Virus record (IMG/VR): IMGVR_UViG_3300049448_000781
Span: 1 to 50,082 of that record
DNA from: a virus
Length of the DNA: 50,082 nucleotides
Direction: 5' to 3' (one strand)
Part shown: positions 1 to 10,492 of the stretch, in pieces
How the letters are laid out: each line of letters starts with the position of its first letter
Numbering within the stretch: the stretch's first letter is position 1
Position numbers and translations under genes: made by a program
Notes under the pieces: model-generated
Database searches by the model: none
What the model was told of the DNA's origin: nothing
What the model saw: the letters and a program-made list of their open reading frames with translations, nothing else

Positions 1-3000
1 CAGCCACCCAGGTGAGTTGGATGGACCTTCAAAGGTGATCCTGCCGGTCATAGCCCCGCCGCTGAGCGGCATGAATGGGCCGCCAGCACCAGCGTAGCCT
101 TGGAGATATTGCAGCGTGACGGCTTCCATCGCCGCTGTCGGATCGCGGCCAAGCAACACGGTGCTGCCGGTCGTCAGAACAAGGCCACCGCCGCCGGTAA
201 GATACCCCAGCGACGACCCGCCGCTCCAGAACTGGATGGTTTGCCCGGAGACGATGTTCAGCGTGCCGCCAGTGATCGAGAAGCCGTAGCCGCCATCCCA
301 CAGCGTGATGTGCGCCGAGGTGTCCCAGCCGTTGTTGTTGGGTGCGATGCGGTTGCCGAGATGCAGCGGGCCGAGCGTGCCGGTGAAAGTGATCAGGGAC
401 GCTGTCGCGCCACTCCTATTGACGGTGAGCCACGCGTTCGCTGCGCTTTCAGTGTCGTTCAATGTGCGGAAATATAGCGAGCCGCCGCCCGCGATGGCAT
501 CCCACTTGCGGTTGTCTGCCGCTGCGCCGGTTTCATTCCACTCGTAGGTGGCGTTAGAACCCGCGACCACACGGATGGCGCTGCTGTTGCCGCCACCCGA
601 CTGAGTGCCGGTGATCTGCGAAGCAGTTAGTCCGGGGACTACCTGAAGTCCATAGTTGAATGTCGCTAAACCAGACGCCCGGTTGATGCTTAATACCGAA
701 CTGTAGGCGCCAGTGTCGGAAACCCTGGTGATGCTGAAGTTGCTGCCGGTGTCGCTGCCGCTCTCTGCGTCGGCACTGGCCTGGACGTTCCAGCGCGGCG
801 CCCCTGATGTGAAGAATTGCAGCGTGCGCCATGTGCTGACTGGCCCGTCGATGTTGATCTGCGGGTTCGGCCCAGTAAAATACGCGCTGCCCGAAAAGTA
901 AGCCTGCCACGTATCGCGCGTTATTTGAAACGCCGTGCCGTGGAACGAGCCATCGTTGTTGTAAGTGTAAAGCGCCAACCCCGCGCCGCCGTTGCCCGTG
1001 GTGCCGCCGCTTTCCGCATAATGATCCAATGCAAAAAGCCAACGAGAATATCCGGCGGACTGAAACTGGAAACCGGGACCGGTCGTCGCGGCAGCATTCA
1101 CTGCGATGAAGGTTTGCCCGCTGGTCGATGTGCCGCTCGTCACCCCGCCGCTGAACTGCGCACCGCCGTCCCCAAGCGACAGCCATATTCTCGGTGCCGT
1201 CGTGCTGTCATTCAGCGCAGGCATCCCGGAGAAATACATCGAACCGGAATTATTGGAAATGCCGACCCAATAAGCGTTTCTATAGTCAGAGATGCCGATG
1301 CCGGGATGATTGGCCGAGTTGGCCAAGACCAGCAGTTGCTGGCCATAATTAAACCCGCCCCATGCGGCGCTGCCGCCCTGTATCTTCAGCGGACCGGAGA
1401 GTGTGCCGCCAATAAGCTGAAGGTAGTATTGGGCAAGGTAGTCGGTGTTCGGAAGATAGCCGACGAACCCACCGTCGACGTAGGCATTGATCAGGTTATT
1501 ATACCACGAGAAACCGATGGTGTTGCCGCCATGCGGGATGCCGTTGTATTGAATACCGAGACCCCACAGAGTCAGCGTTCCGTTGGGAAACAGCGCCATC
1601 AAGTCGACTTTGACGTAGCCGTTCTGCGTGGCATACCAGCGGAAGCCGCCATAAGGGTAAAAGAGCGAAACGAAGTCAACCTCGCCCTGGCCTTGAGTCA
1701 GGTTGTTGGTGATGGCGAGGCCCCAGGTGCCGAGGCCGTTGATCACCGCTGAATTGGCGCTGGCGACAAATACCCCGTCGACCTGTAGCTGACCGGTGAT
1801 CTCGCCACCCCTGAGCGGCAGCCACGGGCCACCGTTGCGCAGGATCAGGCCATCGACATACTGCGCCGTCGCGGCTTGCAGGCCGGTCGTTGGGTCTTGC
1901 GAGAGTGTGATCGCCATGCTGGCGGGCATGGTGATGCCGAAGCGATTGAAGCTGGCGACCTGCACCTGATTGATATCGGACGACGCGTCGTTCGGGTTGC
2001 CGTTATTGATCCACACGTCGAGGTATTCATAGCTCCACGCGTTGGAGCGGAACCCCGAGCGCAGCGATGCCGTCAGGCGCGCGCCCATATCAGTGTTTAC
2101 GTCGAACGTGCCGCCAAATCGCAGCTTGCTCTCTAAATGCTGACCCCAGCCCGGTCGGAGGAACAAGTGCGCTGTCGTTGTAGTTGGTATGTAAGTGATC
2201 GTCAGTCCGCCGGTAAGCTCGCCGCCGATGAGCGGCAGGTATCTGCCAAGCGACGTGTTGAGATAGCTCAGCGTCACCGCTTCGTTGGTAGCAACCGGGT
2301 CTTCCCACAGATACAGCGGCCCCTGTAGCTGGCCACCCAGCGCGGTGAATACAGCGACCCAAGGCTTGCCATTCCACGAGCCGGTGCCGCCCTGCTGACG
2401 GAACCAGATGTTGGACACGCCCGATGATCCCACATCGGCCATGAAAAGCTGGAAGCCCCAGCTTGGGTTCACTCGGTAGGTGGTCAGCACCGTGCCCCAG
2501 TCGTTGCCGCCGCCGTAAGGCCCGTTGATCGGCGTTGCCGAGCCACCAACCTGATGGAAGGCCGTCGCGGTCGGCAGCGTGTTGAAGTCAAACGCACCGC
2601 TGTTCTGATAGGTGGCCGGGGTGAAGCCACCCGCCACGAAAGCAGTGGTCGCAAGGCTTGGGCTGTTGTCGCCTGTGCCGGGTGTCGGCGCGCGTGGGTT
2701 GCCAGTGAAGAACGGCGAGTCGTTCGGCGCACCGCCTGCGCCGGTCACATCCCCCAGTGTCAGCGTGACATCGCCTGTGCGGGTATTGAAGCTGGTGACG
2801 CCTGCATTATGCCGCGCATCGACGTATTGCCGGGTCGCTGCTTCCAGGGCGCCCCCAGGCCCAAGCTGTGGGTCGCGGAACAGCGTGATGGTGCCGCGCT
2901 GCATCCAGATACCGAGCGTATCGACGGTGAAGATGGATAGCAGGTTGACCCAGAACTGGTGCTTGGCGTTGCCCGCCGAGACGCCGTAATTGATGTATGC

Positions 3001-6000
3001 GGTGCCCGCAGCCGAGTCATAGGAAACATTGAAGCCAAAGCGGTTATTGTAGCCGCCATCATACAGCAGGATATGCCGCGTTAGATCGAGCGCATCAGCG
3101 GTAAGCTGCGCAGTTGTAATGTAAATCGGCCCCTGCAAACTGCCGCCTGAAAGTGGGAAGAATGGCCCGCCCGCACGATTGACCGCGCCATCGACATAGA
3201 ACTTATGCGCCGCCTCGTAGTCCTGCACCGGATTGGGCGTCGGCAGCATCACCGAGTTCTGCGCGTAGACCGTGCCGACCGAGTTGATATACAGCAGCCG
3301 TCGCGATCCGCCGCCGCCCAGCACCATCCGGAAGTCAAACCCCGGATCGCTGCCGTTGCCGAGGTTGAACAGATTGATCTCGCCGCCACCGCCACTCAGG
3401 TTCCACTGGCCCCAGAACCCGCTGCCCCACGCTGGCACCGTCATCGAGTTGCCATTGAAAGCAAACGGGCTGTTGACCGTCAGCATGCCGTCCATCGTGT
3501 CGCCGTGGACGTTCACCCAGCGCGCGTCGCCGCCTGCGATGTTGATGGTGTTGGCATTCAGGTAGCCGAGGGTGATCGCTTCGTTGGTGGCGGTCGGCGG
3601 GTCGTGGCTCAGATAGACCGGGCCGTTGAAGGTGGCAGCACCATCGGCGCGCGAAATGTTCAACGCGACGTAAGCCTGCTGTGCATTGTCGGTGTAGCGC
3701 CACAGCCGGAAGCTCGACCCCTGATTGCCGCCAACCTCGTCGTCGTTGTCACCGAGCCGGATCAGCCAGCGTGGCGTCCCGGCCGTCATACCCATAATCT
3801 GTCGACCCTGCTGGGTTGACGACGCATTCAGGTTAATCGTTGGCCATGCGCAAGCTATAGTCAGCGTGTTGCTTAGTGTGCCTCCTGTGAGCGGCAAGAA
3901 TGGCCCGCCGTTGCGGGTGATGACGCCATCCACATAGCCAGCGGTGGCGGCTTGCGTGGAAGCGGTGGGATCGCCTTTCAGTAGATACACCGCGCCCGTG
4001 ACCGAGAGATCACCGTTCGGCGACAGCCACATGAGTTCCGTCAGCGCGCTGGCGTCGCTGTTCATCTGGAACCACTCGAAACTACGACCCGCCGCACCGT
4101 AAAGGTTGATGAAGGTCAGCGCATGAAAACCACCAAATGACAGAGCGCCTCCCCAAGTGGTGGTTGGGGTGGCTCCGCTAGCACCGCCCAGGATAACCAA
4201 CGGGACGTTACGCGACTGTGTGGGCCAAAACGTGAGGCTGTCCTCACACGTCAATGGGCCGGTGAACGTGCCGCCCGTGGACGCCATAATGCGGTTCCAC
4301 GGCGACCAGTTCCCGGGATACTCATCATCGACGCTGCGATACCATAGGGCGGGCTGGAAGCCACGCTGGCGCCCGCCCATCATAAGCTGGCCCTGCCAGC
4401 CCGCATTGCTGTTATAGGTGTGCAGCACTGAGGCGGTCTGATCGGGGTTGTCGCTCGGCCAGTTGGGCGCGCTGGCCTGATTGGTGATCGACAGGATGCC
4501 CATGAAGCCAAACGGGCTGACCGCGTTCAGATCATAGGCGCCAGCACCGATGTATTGCACACCCGGCACATAACCCCACTGCCCGCCGTGACGGCCCCAC
4601 CAGTTCTGGTCGTTCGGCGCATCGACACCGAGCGGCGTGCGGCTGATGACGTAGCGCATCGTCACCGCTTCATTGGTCGCCGTTGGCGGATCGTGGCCCA
4701 GGTAAACCGGGCAGGATGTGTTTACGCCGCTCGCGTTGACCCAAAGCTTGTCGATGCCGCCGACGATGAAATAGTGGTTGTCGGTGGCGCTGACCGTGTA
4801 GTTCAGCCGGTATGCTGAAACGCCGAACCCATAGCCAGCACTGTGCAGCGTGATGTATTTCGATGTGTCTGTGGTGCTGCCGGTTGCCAGACTATCATCG
4901 AAGCTGATGCCGCCGGTCATCTTGCCGCCCGAGAACGGCAAGTAGCTTGTTAGTGCCCAGGTCACCGCGCTCCACGGCGTGGCCGAGTCATTGGTGGTCG
5001 GCCACTGGACCTGAAGCTGGCCCTGCATGGTATCGCCAGCAAGTTTGACCCTGGTGTCGCTCAACCATTGCAGGGTGTCCTGCACGGTCGTCGCGCCCGA
5101 GTAGACCTGTGGCAACACGGCGATCTGCGACGCGGTGAAATACACGAGGCCCAGCATCAGGTGGACCCAGACATCGCCGTCGCTGATGAGCCAGTCGTGC
5201 TGGGTGTAGGTGCTGGGCGGATACACTGGCGGGATGTGCGATCCCGGCGGCGGCGAGCCGGGGTTTGTCACGATGACGTAGTAACCCTTTGGCAAACTGT
5301 CCGGGGCGGGTAATGGGCCGGGTGATGGATATCCGGGATGTGAGATTTGAAATCCTGGCGTGAAAGTCACGACATCATTCGGCACATCGAGTTGGCCGAC
5401 GAATACGAGGTTCTGCTCAAGCTGATTGATCTGGAGTTGCAGGCTTTGAATTTGCCCGTTGACCCAAAATAGCGGCGTCGCCATTTCATCGACGGTCGGC
5501 ACGACATGCGGCAGATACAGTTCACCGGTCAGCGCGTTGTTGAACCCGGCACTGATCGGCAGGAACGGGCCACCTGCTTTGACGATGACGCCATCGACGT
5601 AGCCCATCGTCGCCGCGTCCATCTTGTCGGACGGCTCGCGGCTCAGTGCCACAGTGGCATTGCCCACCATGTGCAGACCGTAGCCATCAAACCATGCGTA
5701 ATTGAGGCCGTTTATGCTGTTGGAGAACCAAATCTGATCATTTGAAACGATATTCAAGCTGGAAGATGTGATCGAGAAACCATAGCCGCCGAACAGCGTG
5801 ATCCATTTGCTGGTGTCTGTCCGAGAAGCAGAGCCGGTATATAGGTTGCTGTTGAATACGATGCCGCCTTCCATCTGACCACCGCCCAGCGGCAGGAAGG
5901 TGTCGACGTAGCTACGCGGCACCGCAGCCGAAGTGTTGGTCGGCACGCGCGACAGGATGACATCAGCGCCCGATGCTATGTATAAGCCGTTGCTCTGTAT

Positions 6001-9000
6001 CCACGCGGTATCGACGCCGCAGATAAATACGTGCTGGCTGTTCACGTCCGCAACGTAGTTCAGCCGCTTCGACCCCGATGCCGGTGGCGTAGTGACGCCA
6101 ATACCAAACCCTGAGTGCAGGGTAATGTGATGCGTCACATCGGCCGGGCTTTGCCCCGACACATCGGCGAACACGATGCCGCCCTGCATGATGCCACCGC
6201 CGAGCGGCAGGTAGTTGCCGGTCTGGCTGGTGACGTAGCCCATCGTCACAGCTTCATTGGTCGCGGTCGGCGTTGTATGGCCAAGGATCAGCGGCGTGAG
6301 GATCGATACGAGGCCGTCCATGCGACGGATGCCGAACGGACTGGGATAGTTGACGTTGCCGTCGTCATGGAAGCGATTGATCAGGAAATCAGTGCCAGCA
6401 TCGCCGCCGGTCTCTTGCTGGGTGCCGCCAAATTCCACCGACCAGCGGTTCCTGCCTTGTCGCTGCGAAGCGAAATACCCTGCCGCAGTGTTGCCTGGGC
6501 CTGCGACAATGTTCGTCGTGGTATTCCATACGACAGCGGGCCAGCCCGGCGTCGTCAGGTGGATCGCGGCAGAGAGGCCGGTGATGGTTGAGTCAATGTA
6601 GAGCGCATCGGTCAGCGGAAAGTTTACACCAGCGGTCAGCGGCAAATAGTTGCCGCCTGTGATCGGCACGAAATTATCCCGCAGCCATTTGAGCGGCACG
6701 ACCTCCATGTCGGTAGAGGGGGTCTGGCTAACGTAGAGGCCAACGCCCTCCTTCACCCAGATGCCCGACAGGCCGAAACTCAGTGCCCAGGCGCCAGCCG
6801 CGATGACGTTCAAACTGCCCGGCGTGATGGTAAATCCGCCCCAGCCATCGAACAGCGAAATGTGCTGGGACATATCGGTCGGGACAGGCGTCGGGCTTCC
6901 TGGCGCAACCCTTTGCCCGAAACTCAGCCCGCCACCGAGTTGCCCACCGGTCAACAGCAGATACTTACCGGTCGGATCGATGGTCTTGACGTAGCCGAGG
7001 TTGACCGCCTGATTGTCGGCGGTCGGCACGTAATTGATGAACACCGAGCCGGTCGGCCAGAAATTCCCCTGCGCATCCAGCCGGGCCAACAGGTTGAGCG
7101 TCGTGCGGTCGCCGCTCATCTCATACCAGTTGAAACTATAGACCGCGTTCGACCACGCGTTGATGAAATCGGCGTCGCCCGCACCCGCATAATTAAAGCC
7201 GAGATACATCCCGAAATTATAGGCCGGGACGGTGCCGTTCATGTTGCCACCAAGGAACAACGGTGGCGCTGTCGTCGGGTTGGGATGGATTTCCAGTATG
7301 CCGTTGATGACGCCGCCTGTGAGCGGCAGGTAGGCGCCCTGCACGGCGGTGATGGCGTTGGTCACATACTCCAGCGTGACCGCCTCGTTGAGCGAGGTTG
7401 CGGTGTGGCTCAGATACAGCGGCCCCTGGAGCCACGTGCTGCCGTAGACCTGCAAGGCGTTGGTGATGCGATCATTGGCCGGGTCGCCCGTGCCAACCAG
7501 CAAGTTGCCAGCCGCCGTGGTCGCCATCACCGGCCGCATGATCACGCTGCCATTGGGCGTCGTGAGGAATTGCAGATAGGTGCCGTGCGACGTGGCGTTC
7601 CACTGTTCCTGGGCTTTTAGCTCGATCGCCGCCTGATCGCCGCTCCATGCCGCGCCGTCAAACCCGCGCCCGGTAAGCTGTAGCAGCGATTGTGTATACA
7701 GCACCTGCACCGGCGATGACATCGAGCCGGTGGCCGCGACACCGATCAGCGAGGGGTCGCCGCCGCCTGCCGAGACAAGGAACGTGCCGAACGTGGTCGA
7801 GCCGGTGCCGGTGGTCCACACCTGGGTGAACAGCGACTTATCGCCCGGCTGGTAACCGGTAAACGGAAAGCCAGTCGGATTGATGGTCAGCAAGCCGGTA
7901 AGATTGCCGCCGGTCAGTTTCAAATAGCCGCCGACCTGATCGTCAACGTAGCGTTTGTTGGCCGCTTCCAGATCGTGCTGCGGCGGCGACGCATTTAGAA
8001 CGATCGGGCCGCCCATGTTCAGCGTGCCGTCAATCAGCCCGTCATAGAACGCATGGAATGACAGGCCGAGACCCTGGAATTGCGCTGGCACGTAGGTGTA
8101 GGCGCCGTTGATGTCGATGCCGAACAGGTCAGTCTCACCGACCGCACCGGACATATCGGTCGGCACTGGCATCACGGCGATGTAGAATGTGCCGAAGAAG
8201 TTCTGCAAACCGTAGACGATGCCCGGTGCCATGCCGCCGCCACCAAAGCCCAGCGCCGAGCCATACGGCGAGTGCGTCGCGGCTAGATAGAGATCGAGCG
8301 ACATACCGGCCCAGTCATTACCGCCCGGCATAGCGCGTGTCGTGTCGATGATCAGTTCGCCGGTCAGCGTGCCGCCGGTCAGCAACAGGTATTTGCCAAC
8401 CGGTGACATGATATCGACGTAGTGCTTGGTCGCGGCTTGCAGGTCAGCGCCAACCGGCGGGTCGCCTGCCGACAGCGTGACCGGCCCCAGCACATTGAGG
8501 TTGCCAGCGAGTTGGGTTGCGCCGGTCTGCCGCGCGATGGTCAGCACGTTGCCGAGTAGGGCGCCGAAATCGTCGTAGCGCGAAACTATGAAATCGGTGC
8601 CGACGCTGGTGCCGAGAACTTCCGGCGTGAAGCCGTCGCCCAAGGTGATCGCCCAGCGCCGCGCGCCGTTGCGTTGGCTTTGCAGGATGCCGACCGCGCC
8701 GGTCGCGGTCTGATTGTTCAGCGTGATGATCGGCCAGTAAGAACCGATGCCGGTGAGGCCGGTGAGGTTCAGCGCCGGGGTTTGGTAGTTGCTTTCGATA
8801 TTGAGCGGGCCGGGGTTGATCGTGCCGCCGGTCAGCAGCAGGTATTTATTCGCCGGGCTTTGCTGATCGACGTAGTGCTTGGTCGCGGCTTCCAGATCGG
8901 TGTTGGGATCGGTGGCAAGAAACACCAGCGAGCCGAAATGCACATAGCCGGTCGCGCGCGTGATGGCGAATGGGCTGGGAAACAGCACGTTGCCGTTGTC

Positions 9001-9570
9001 GTCGAACCGGTTGATCTTGAAATTGGTGCCTGCGTCAAAGCCAGTCTCTTGCTCGGTGCCGCCGAACTCTACTGACCAGCGCGATTTGCCGTAACGCTGC
9101 GACTCAAAGTAGCCCGCAGCGGTGCCCGCTAGATCAGTGTTCCATTTGACGCCGGGCCAGCTTGGCCCGGTGGCGTGGACATAGAAGTTGGCATCAGACG
9201 CGCTCTGGATGGTCAGTGGTCCGGAGAGCGTGCCCCCGGTGAGAGGCAACACGCCGAGCCACGACTGGGTGCTGCCCTGGCGGCCGTAGATCAGCCCGTC
9301 GGTGGGTGCCTCGGGGAAAGGTGCCCCGACCGCCTTACTGCTGTCGTAGAGCAGTTTGCGGCCGGTAGCGTCCATGCTGGTCGGCACGCCCGCCCAGATT
9401 TTGACCGGGTCCGCCAGTTCCAGCCCGAGTTCGCCCACCAACAGCGTGTTGGCCGGTGGCGCGCTGCCAGAGTTCACCGTGTAGAGGTGCTGCACGGTCT
9501 CCCAGCGCGCGCCCGCGCGCGGGGCGGCTTCGTCGTCAGGTGGCGGCGGCGGGTAGTTTACCCCGTCCAT
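1..9570 (-). CDS. Giant modular tail fibre / receptor-binding protein, partial (runs off left edge)
   Basis: The frame is open from ATG at 9570 to base 1 with no stop, so at least 3190 residues are encoded and the C-terminus is missing. The protein is built from about 20 modules, each marked by a motif of the form LPLTGGTLSGPL (first near residue 105, last near the left edge), usually preceded by a linker such as EAATKHYVD and spaced roughly 100-300 residues apart. Other tail-fibre signatures are a VTSFNTRTGDVTLTLGDVTG segment near residues 2255-2275, several W-x-ETG-x-DAGT-x-F-x-I-x-RF segments, and a pyocin-knob-like stretch near residues 1670-1760. Such proteins project from the virion and bind the host surface. 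It overlaps the upstream DUF4054 gene by 13 bases, so the two are probably co-transcribed. The fibre assignment is firm; receptor and C-terminal domain cannot be judged. Confidence 0.9.
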   Translation of the reverse strand, partial: MDGVNYPPPPPDDEAAPRAGARWETVQHLYTVNSGSAPPANTLLVGELGLELADPVKIWAGVPTSMDATGRKLLYDSSKAVGAPFPEAPTDGLIYGRQGSTQSWLGVLPLTGGTLSGPLTIQSASDANFYVHATGPSWPGVKWNTDLAGTAAGYFESQRYGKSRWSVEFGGTEQETGFDAGTNFKINRFDDNGNVLFPSPFAITRATGYVHFGSLVFLATDPNTDLEAATKHYVDQQSPANKYLLLTGGTINPGPLNIESNYQTPALNLTGLTGIGSYWPIITLNNQTATGAVGILQSQRNGARRWAITLGDGFTPEVLGTSVGTDFIVSRYDDFGALLGNVLTIARQTGATQLAGNLNVLGPVTLSAGDPPVGADLQAATKHYVDIMSPVGKYLLLTGGTLTGELIIDTTRAMPGGNDWAGMSLDLYLAATHSPYGSALGFGGGGMAPGIVYGLQNFFGTFYIAVMPVPTDMSGAVGETDLFGIDINGAYTYVPAQFQGLGLSFHAFYDGLIDGTLNMGGPIVLNASPPQHDLEAANKRYVDDQVGGYLKLTGGNLTGLLTINPTGFPFTGYQPGDKSLFTQVWTTGTGSTTFGTFLVSAGGGDPSLIGVAATGSMSSPVQVLYTQSLLQLTGRGFDGAAWSGDQAAIELKAQEQWNATSHGTYLQFLTTPNGSVIMRPVMATTAAGNLLVGTGDPANDRITNALQVYGSTWLQGPLYLSHTATSLNEAVTLEYVTNAITAVQGAYLPLTGGVINGILEIHPNPTTAPPLFLGGNMNGTVPAYNFGMYLGFNYAGAGDADFINAWSNAVYSFNWYEMSGDRTTLNLLARLDAQGNFWPTGSVFINYVPTADNQAVNLGYVKTIDPTGKYLLLTGGQLGGGLSFGQRVAPGSPTPVPTDMSQHISLFDGWGGFTITPGSLNVIAAGAWALSFGLSGIWVKEGVGLYVSQTPSTDMEVVPLKWLRDNFVPITGGNYLPLTAGVNFPLTDALYIDSTITGLSAAIHLTTPGWPAVVWNTTTNIVAGPGNTAAGYFASQRQGRNRWSVEFGGTQQETGGDAGTDFLINRFHDDGNVNYPSPFGIRRMDGLVSILTPLILGHTTPTATNEAVTMGYVTSQTGNYLPLGGGIMQGGIVFADVSGQSPADVTHHITLHSGFGIGVTTPPASGSKRLNYVADVNSQHVFICGVDTAWIQSNGLYIASGADVILSRVPTNTSAAVPRSYVDTFLPLGGGQMEGGIVFNSNLYTGSASRTDTSKWITLFGGYGFSITSSSLNIVSNDQIWFSNSINGLNYAWFDGYGLHMVGNATVALSREPSDKMDAATMGYVDGVIVKAGGPFLPISAGFNNALTGELYLPHVVPTVDEMATPLFWVNGQIQSLQLQINQLEQNLVFVGQLDVPNDVVTFTPGFQISHPGYPSPGPLPAPDSLPKGYYVIVTNPGSPPPGSHIPPVYPPSTYTQHDWLISDGDVWVHLMLGLVYFTASQIAVLPQVYSGATTVQDTLQWLSDTRVKLAGDTMQGQLQVQWPTTNDSATPWSAVTWALTSYLPFSGGKMTGGISFDDSLATGSTTDTSKYITLHSAGYGFGVSAYRLNYTVSATDNHYFIVGGIDKLWVNASGVNTSCPVYLGHDPPTATNEAVTMRYVISRTPLGVDAPNDQNWWGRHGGQWGYVPGVQYIGAGAYDLNAVSPFGFMGILSITNQASAPNWPSDNPDQTASVLHTYNSNAGWQGQLMMGGRQRGFQPALWYRSVDDEYPGNWSPWNRIMASTGGTFTGPLTCEDSLTFWPTQSRNVPLVILGGASGATPTTTWGGALSFGGFHALTFINLYGAAGRSFEWFQMNSDASALTELMWLSPNGDLSVTGAVYLLKGDPTASTQAATAGYVDGVITRNGGPFLPLTGGTLSNTLTIACAWPTINLNASSTQQGRQIMGMTAGTPRWLIRLGDNDDEVGGNQGSSFRLWRYTDNAQQAYVALNISRADGAATFNGPVYLSHDPPTATNEAITLGYLNANTINIAGGDARWVNVHGDTMDGMLTVNSPFAFNGNSMTVPAWGSGFWGQWNLSGGGGEINLFNLGNGSDPGFDFRMVLGGGGSRRLLYINSVGTVYAQNSVMLPTPNPVQDYEAAHKFYVDGAVNRAGGPFFPLSGGSLQGPIYITTAQLTADALDLTRHILLYDGGYNNRFGFNVSYDSAAGTAYINYGVSAGNAKHQFWVNLLSIFTVDTLGIWMQRGTITLFRDPQLGPGGALEAATRQYVDARHNAGVTSFNTRTGDVTLTLGDVTGAGGAPNDSPFFTGNPRAPTPGTGDNSPSLATTAFVAGGFTPATYQNSGAFDFNTLPTATAFHQVGGSATPINGPYGGGNDWGTVLTTYRVNPSWGFQLFMADVGSSGVSNIWFRQQGGTGSWNGKPWVAVFTALGGQLQGPLYLWEDPVATNEAVTLSYLNTSLGRYLPLIGGELTGGLTITYIPTTTTAHLFLRPGWGQHLESKLRFGGTFDVNTDMGARLTASLRSGFRSNAWSYEYLDVWINNGNPNDASSDINQVQVASFNRFGITMPASMAITLSQDPTTGLQAATAQYVDGLILRNGGPWLPLRGGEITGQLQVDGVFVASANSAVINGLGTWGLAITNNLTQGQGEVDFVSLFYPYGGFRWYATQNGYVKVDLMALFPNGTLTLWGLGIQYNGIPHGGNTIGFSWYNNLINAYVDGGFVGYLPNTDYLAQYYLQLIGGTLSGPLKIQGGSAAWGGFNYGQQLLVLANSANHPGIGISDYRNAYWVGISNNSGSMYFSGMPALNDSTTAPRIWLSLGDGGAQFSGGVTSGTSTSGQTFIAVNAAATTGPGFQFQSAGYSRWLFALDHYAESGGTTGNGGAGLALYTYNNDGSFHGTAFQITRDTWQAYFSGSAYFTGPNPQINIDGPVSTWRTLQFFTSGAPRWNVQASADAESGSDTGSNFSITRVSDTGAYSSVLSINRASGLATFNYGLQVVPGLTASQITGTQSGGGNSSAIRVVAGSNATYEWNETGAAADNRKWDAIAGGGSLYFRTLNDTESAANAWLTVNRSGATASLITFTGTLGPLHLGNRIAPNNNGWDTSAHITLWDGGYGFSITGGTLNIVSGQTIQFWSGGSSLGYLTGGGGLVLTTGSTVLLGRDPTAAMEAVTLQYLQGYAGAGGPFMPLSGGAMTGRITFEGPSNSPGWL

Positions 9571-10115
9571 ACGCCCATCGCCCCGACTGCCCAGCCCAGC
9601 ATGGCGCCGTCGCACACCCCGCCCGAGTAGGTCAGCGCCAGCATTTCAACGCCGCCGGTTCCGACAACCTGCATCCACCAATAGAGTTGCTGGCCGTAGA
9701 TGGTATAATTCCACGGCCCGGCGCCCTCCATCGCGGTGACACTGACGTCGTAGCCCACGCTGACCTTGCTGACGCTCTTGTTGGTCATCAGGCCCGAGGA
9801 AATGCCCGGCACTGCCCCAGCCCCGCCACCGGCCGCGCGCGACGCGGCATACTGCCCCAGCGCCAGCATGTGCCCGGTGAACAGTTCCACCCCGAGCGTC
9901 ATATAGCTGCCCCAGCGGTAGGGATTGAGCATGACGCTCCCGGTATCGATGAACAGTTGCACCCGCGCGTCGGGGTAAACCGTGTCGTCGCCGAACTCGG
10001 GGAAATGCGAACGGAAGGTCGCCGGGTCAGTGATGGTCGAGGTGGGCAGCGCGTGCGGCGTCGGCGCCGGAATACGCGGCGGCGGCCCTGGAACGAGTTG
10101 GACGGCGTCGCTCAT
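9558..10115 (-). CDS. DUF4054 head-tail module protein
   Basis: This 185-residue protein has the hallmark DUF4054 start after a Pro-rich leader: FRSHFPEF (residues 34-41) followed by YPDARVQLF (47-55) and a hydrophobic helical region around 70-95. DUF4054 proteins are small phage proteins encoded between the capsid and tail genes and are thought to act at the head-tail junction; the exact role here is inferred from position. Its start overlaps the stop of the upstream gene by four bases (ATGA), and its end overlaps the tail-fibre start, which fits translational coupling within the virion operon. Confidence 0.75.
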   Translation of the reverse strand: MSDAVQLVPGPPPRIPAPTPHALPTSTITDPATFRSHFPEFGDDTVYPDARVQLFIDTGSVMLNPYRWGSYMTLGVELFTGHMLALGQYAASRAAGGGAGAVPGISSGLMTNKSVSKVSVGYDVSVTAMEGAGPWNYTIYGQQLYWWMQVVGTGGVEMLALTYSGGVCDGAMLGWAVGAMGVWTG

Positions 10116-10492
10116 CGGCTGCCTGCCAGTCGCGCCTGATCGCGCGCCAGCACCACCGAGCGACTATCTGGCGTGGGTGCCTGTGTCAGCGTTGGCGGCG
10201 TCGTGGTGGCAGGCGTATTGGGCGTCGACGGGGTCACCGACGGCGCCGTGGTGATCGAAGGCGAGACGCCTGCTTGCGGCGTCGGTGTCGACGGCCCGGT
10301 GACAAGGTCGCGCCCCTTGATCTGTCTGATGTCCTCGGGCTTGCGGCCATACGCCCGGGCGATTTCATGCTGCGGGCGCAGATCGCGACGGATGTTCCGC
10401 TCGCTCTCGCGCGGCGTGATGCCGCCACCGCCACCGCCGCGTGACTTGGCGGCCGCCGCGCGTGCCTCGGGCGACCAGTCATCCTTGGCCAT
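10112..10492 (-). CDS. Hypothetical protein, Gly run and Pro/Thr-rich tail
   Basis: A 126-residue protein of unknown function. It begins MAKDDWSPEARAAAAKSR, has a run of six glycines at about residues 19-24, a basic middle section containing RPQHEIARAYGR, and a Pro/Thr/Ser-rich probably disordered second half. The chosen ATG at 10492 has a clear GGGAGG ribosome site eight bases upstream and overlaps the preceding gene's stop by one base (TGATG); the frame stays open further upstream, but that sequence is the out-of-frame shadow of the previous gene. It sits between a tiny membrane protein and DUF4054, so a virion or morphogenesis role is possible but unproven. Confidence 0.65.
   Translation of the reverse strand: MAKDDWSPEARAAAAKSRGGGGGGITPRESERNIRRDLRPQHEIARAYGRKPEDIRQIKGRDLVTGPSTPTPQAGVSPSITTAPSVTPSTPNTPATTTPPTLTQAPTPDSRSVVLARDQARLAGSR

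Noticed and set aside
817-1752. Long plus-strand open frames in the 1-9570 region
   Set aside because: They are mirror frames of the GC-rich minus-strand fibre gene, lack ribosome sites and have Arg/Ala/His-rich shadow composition.
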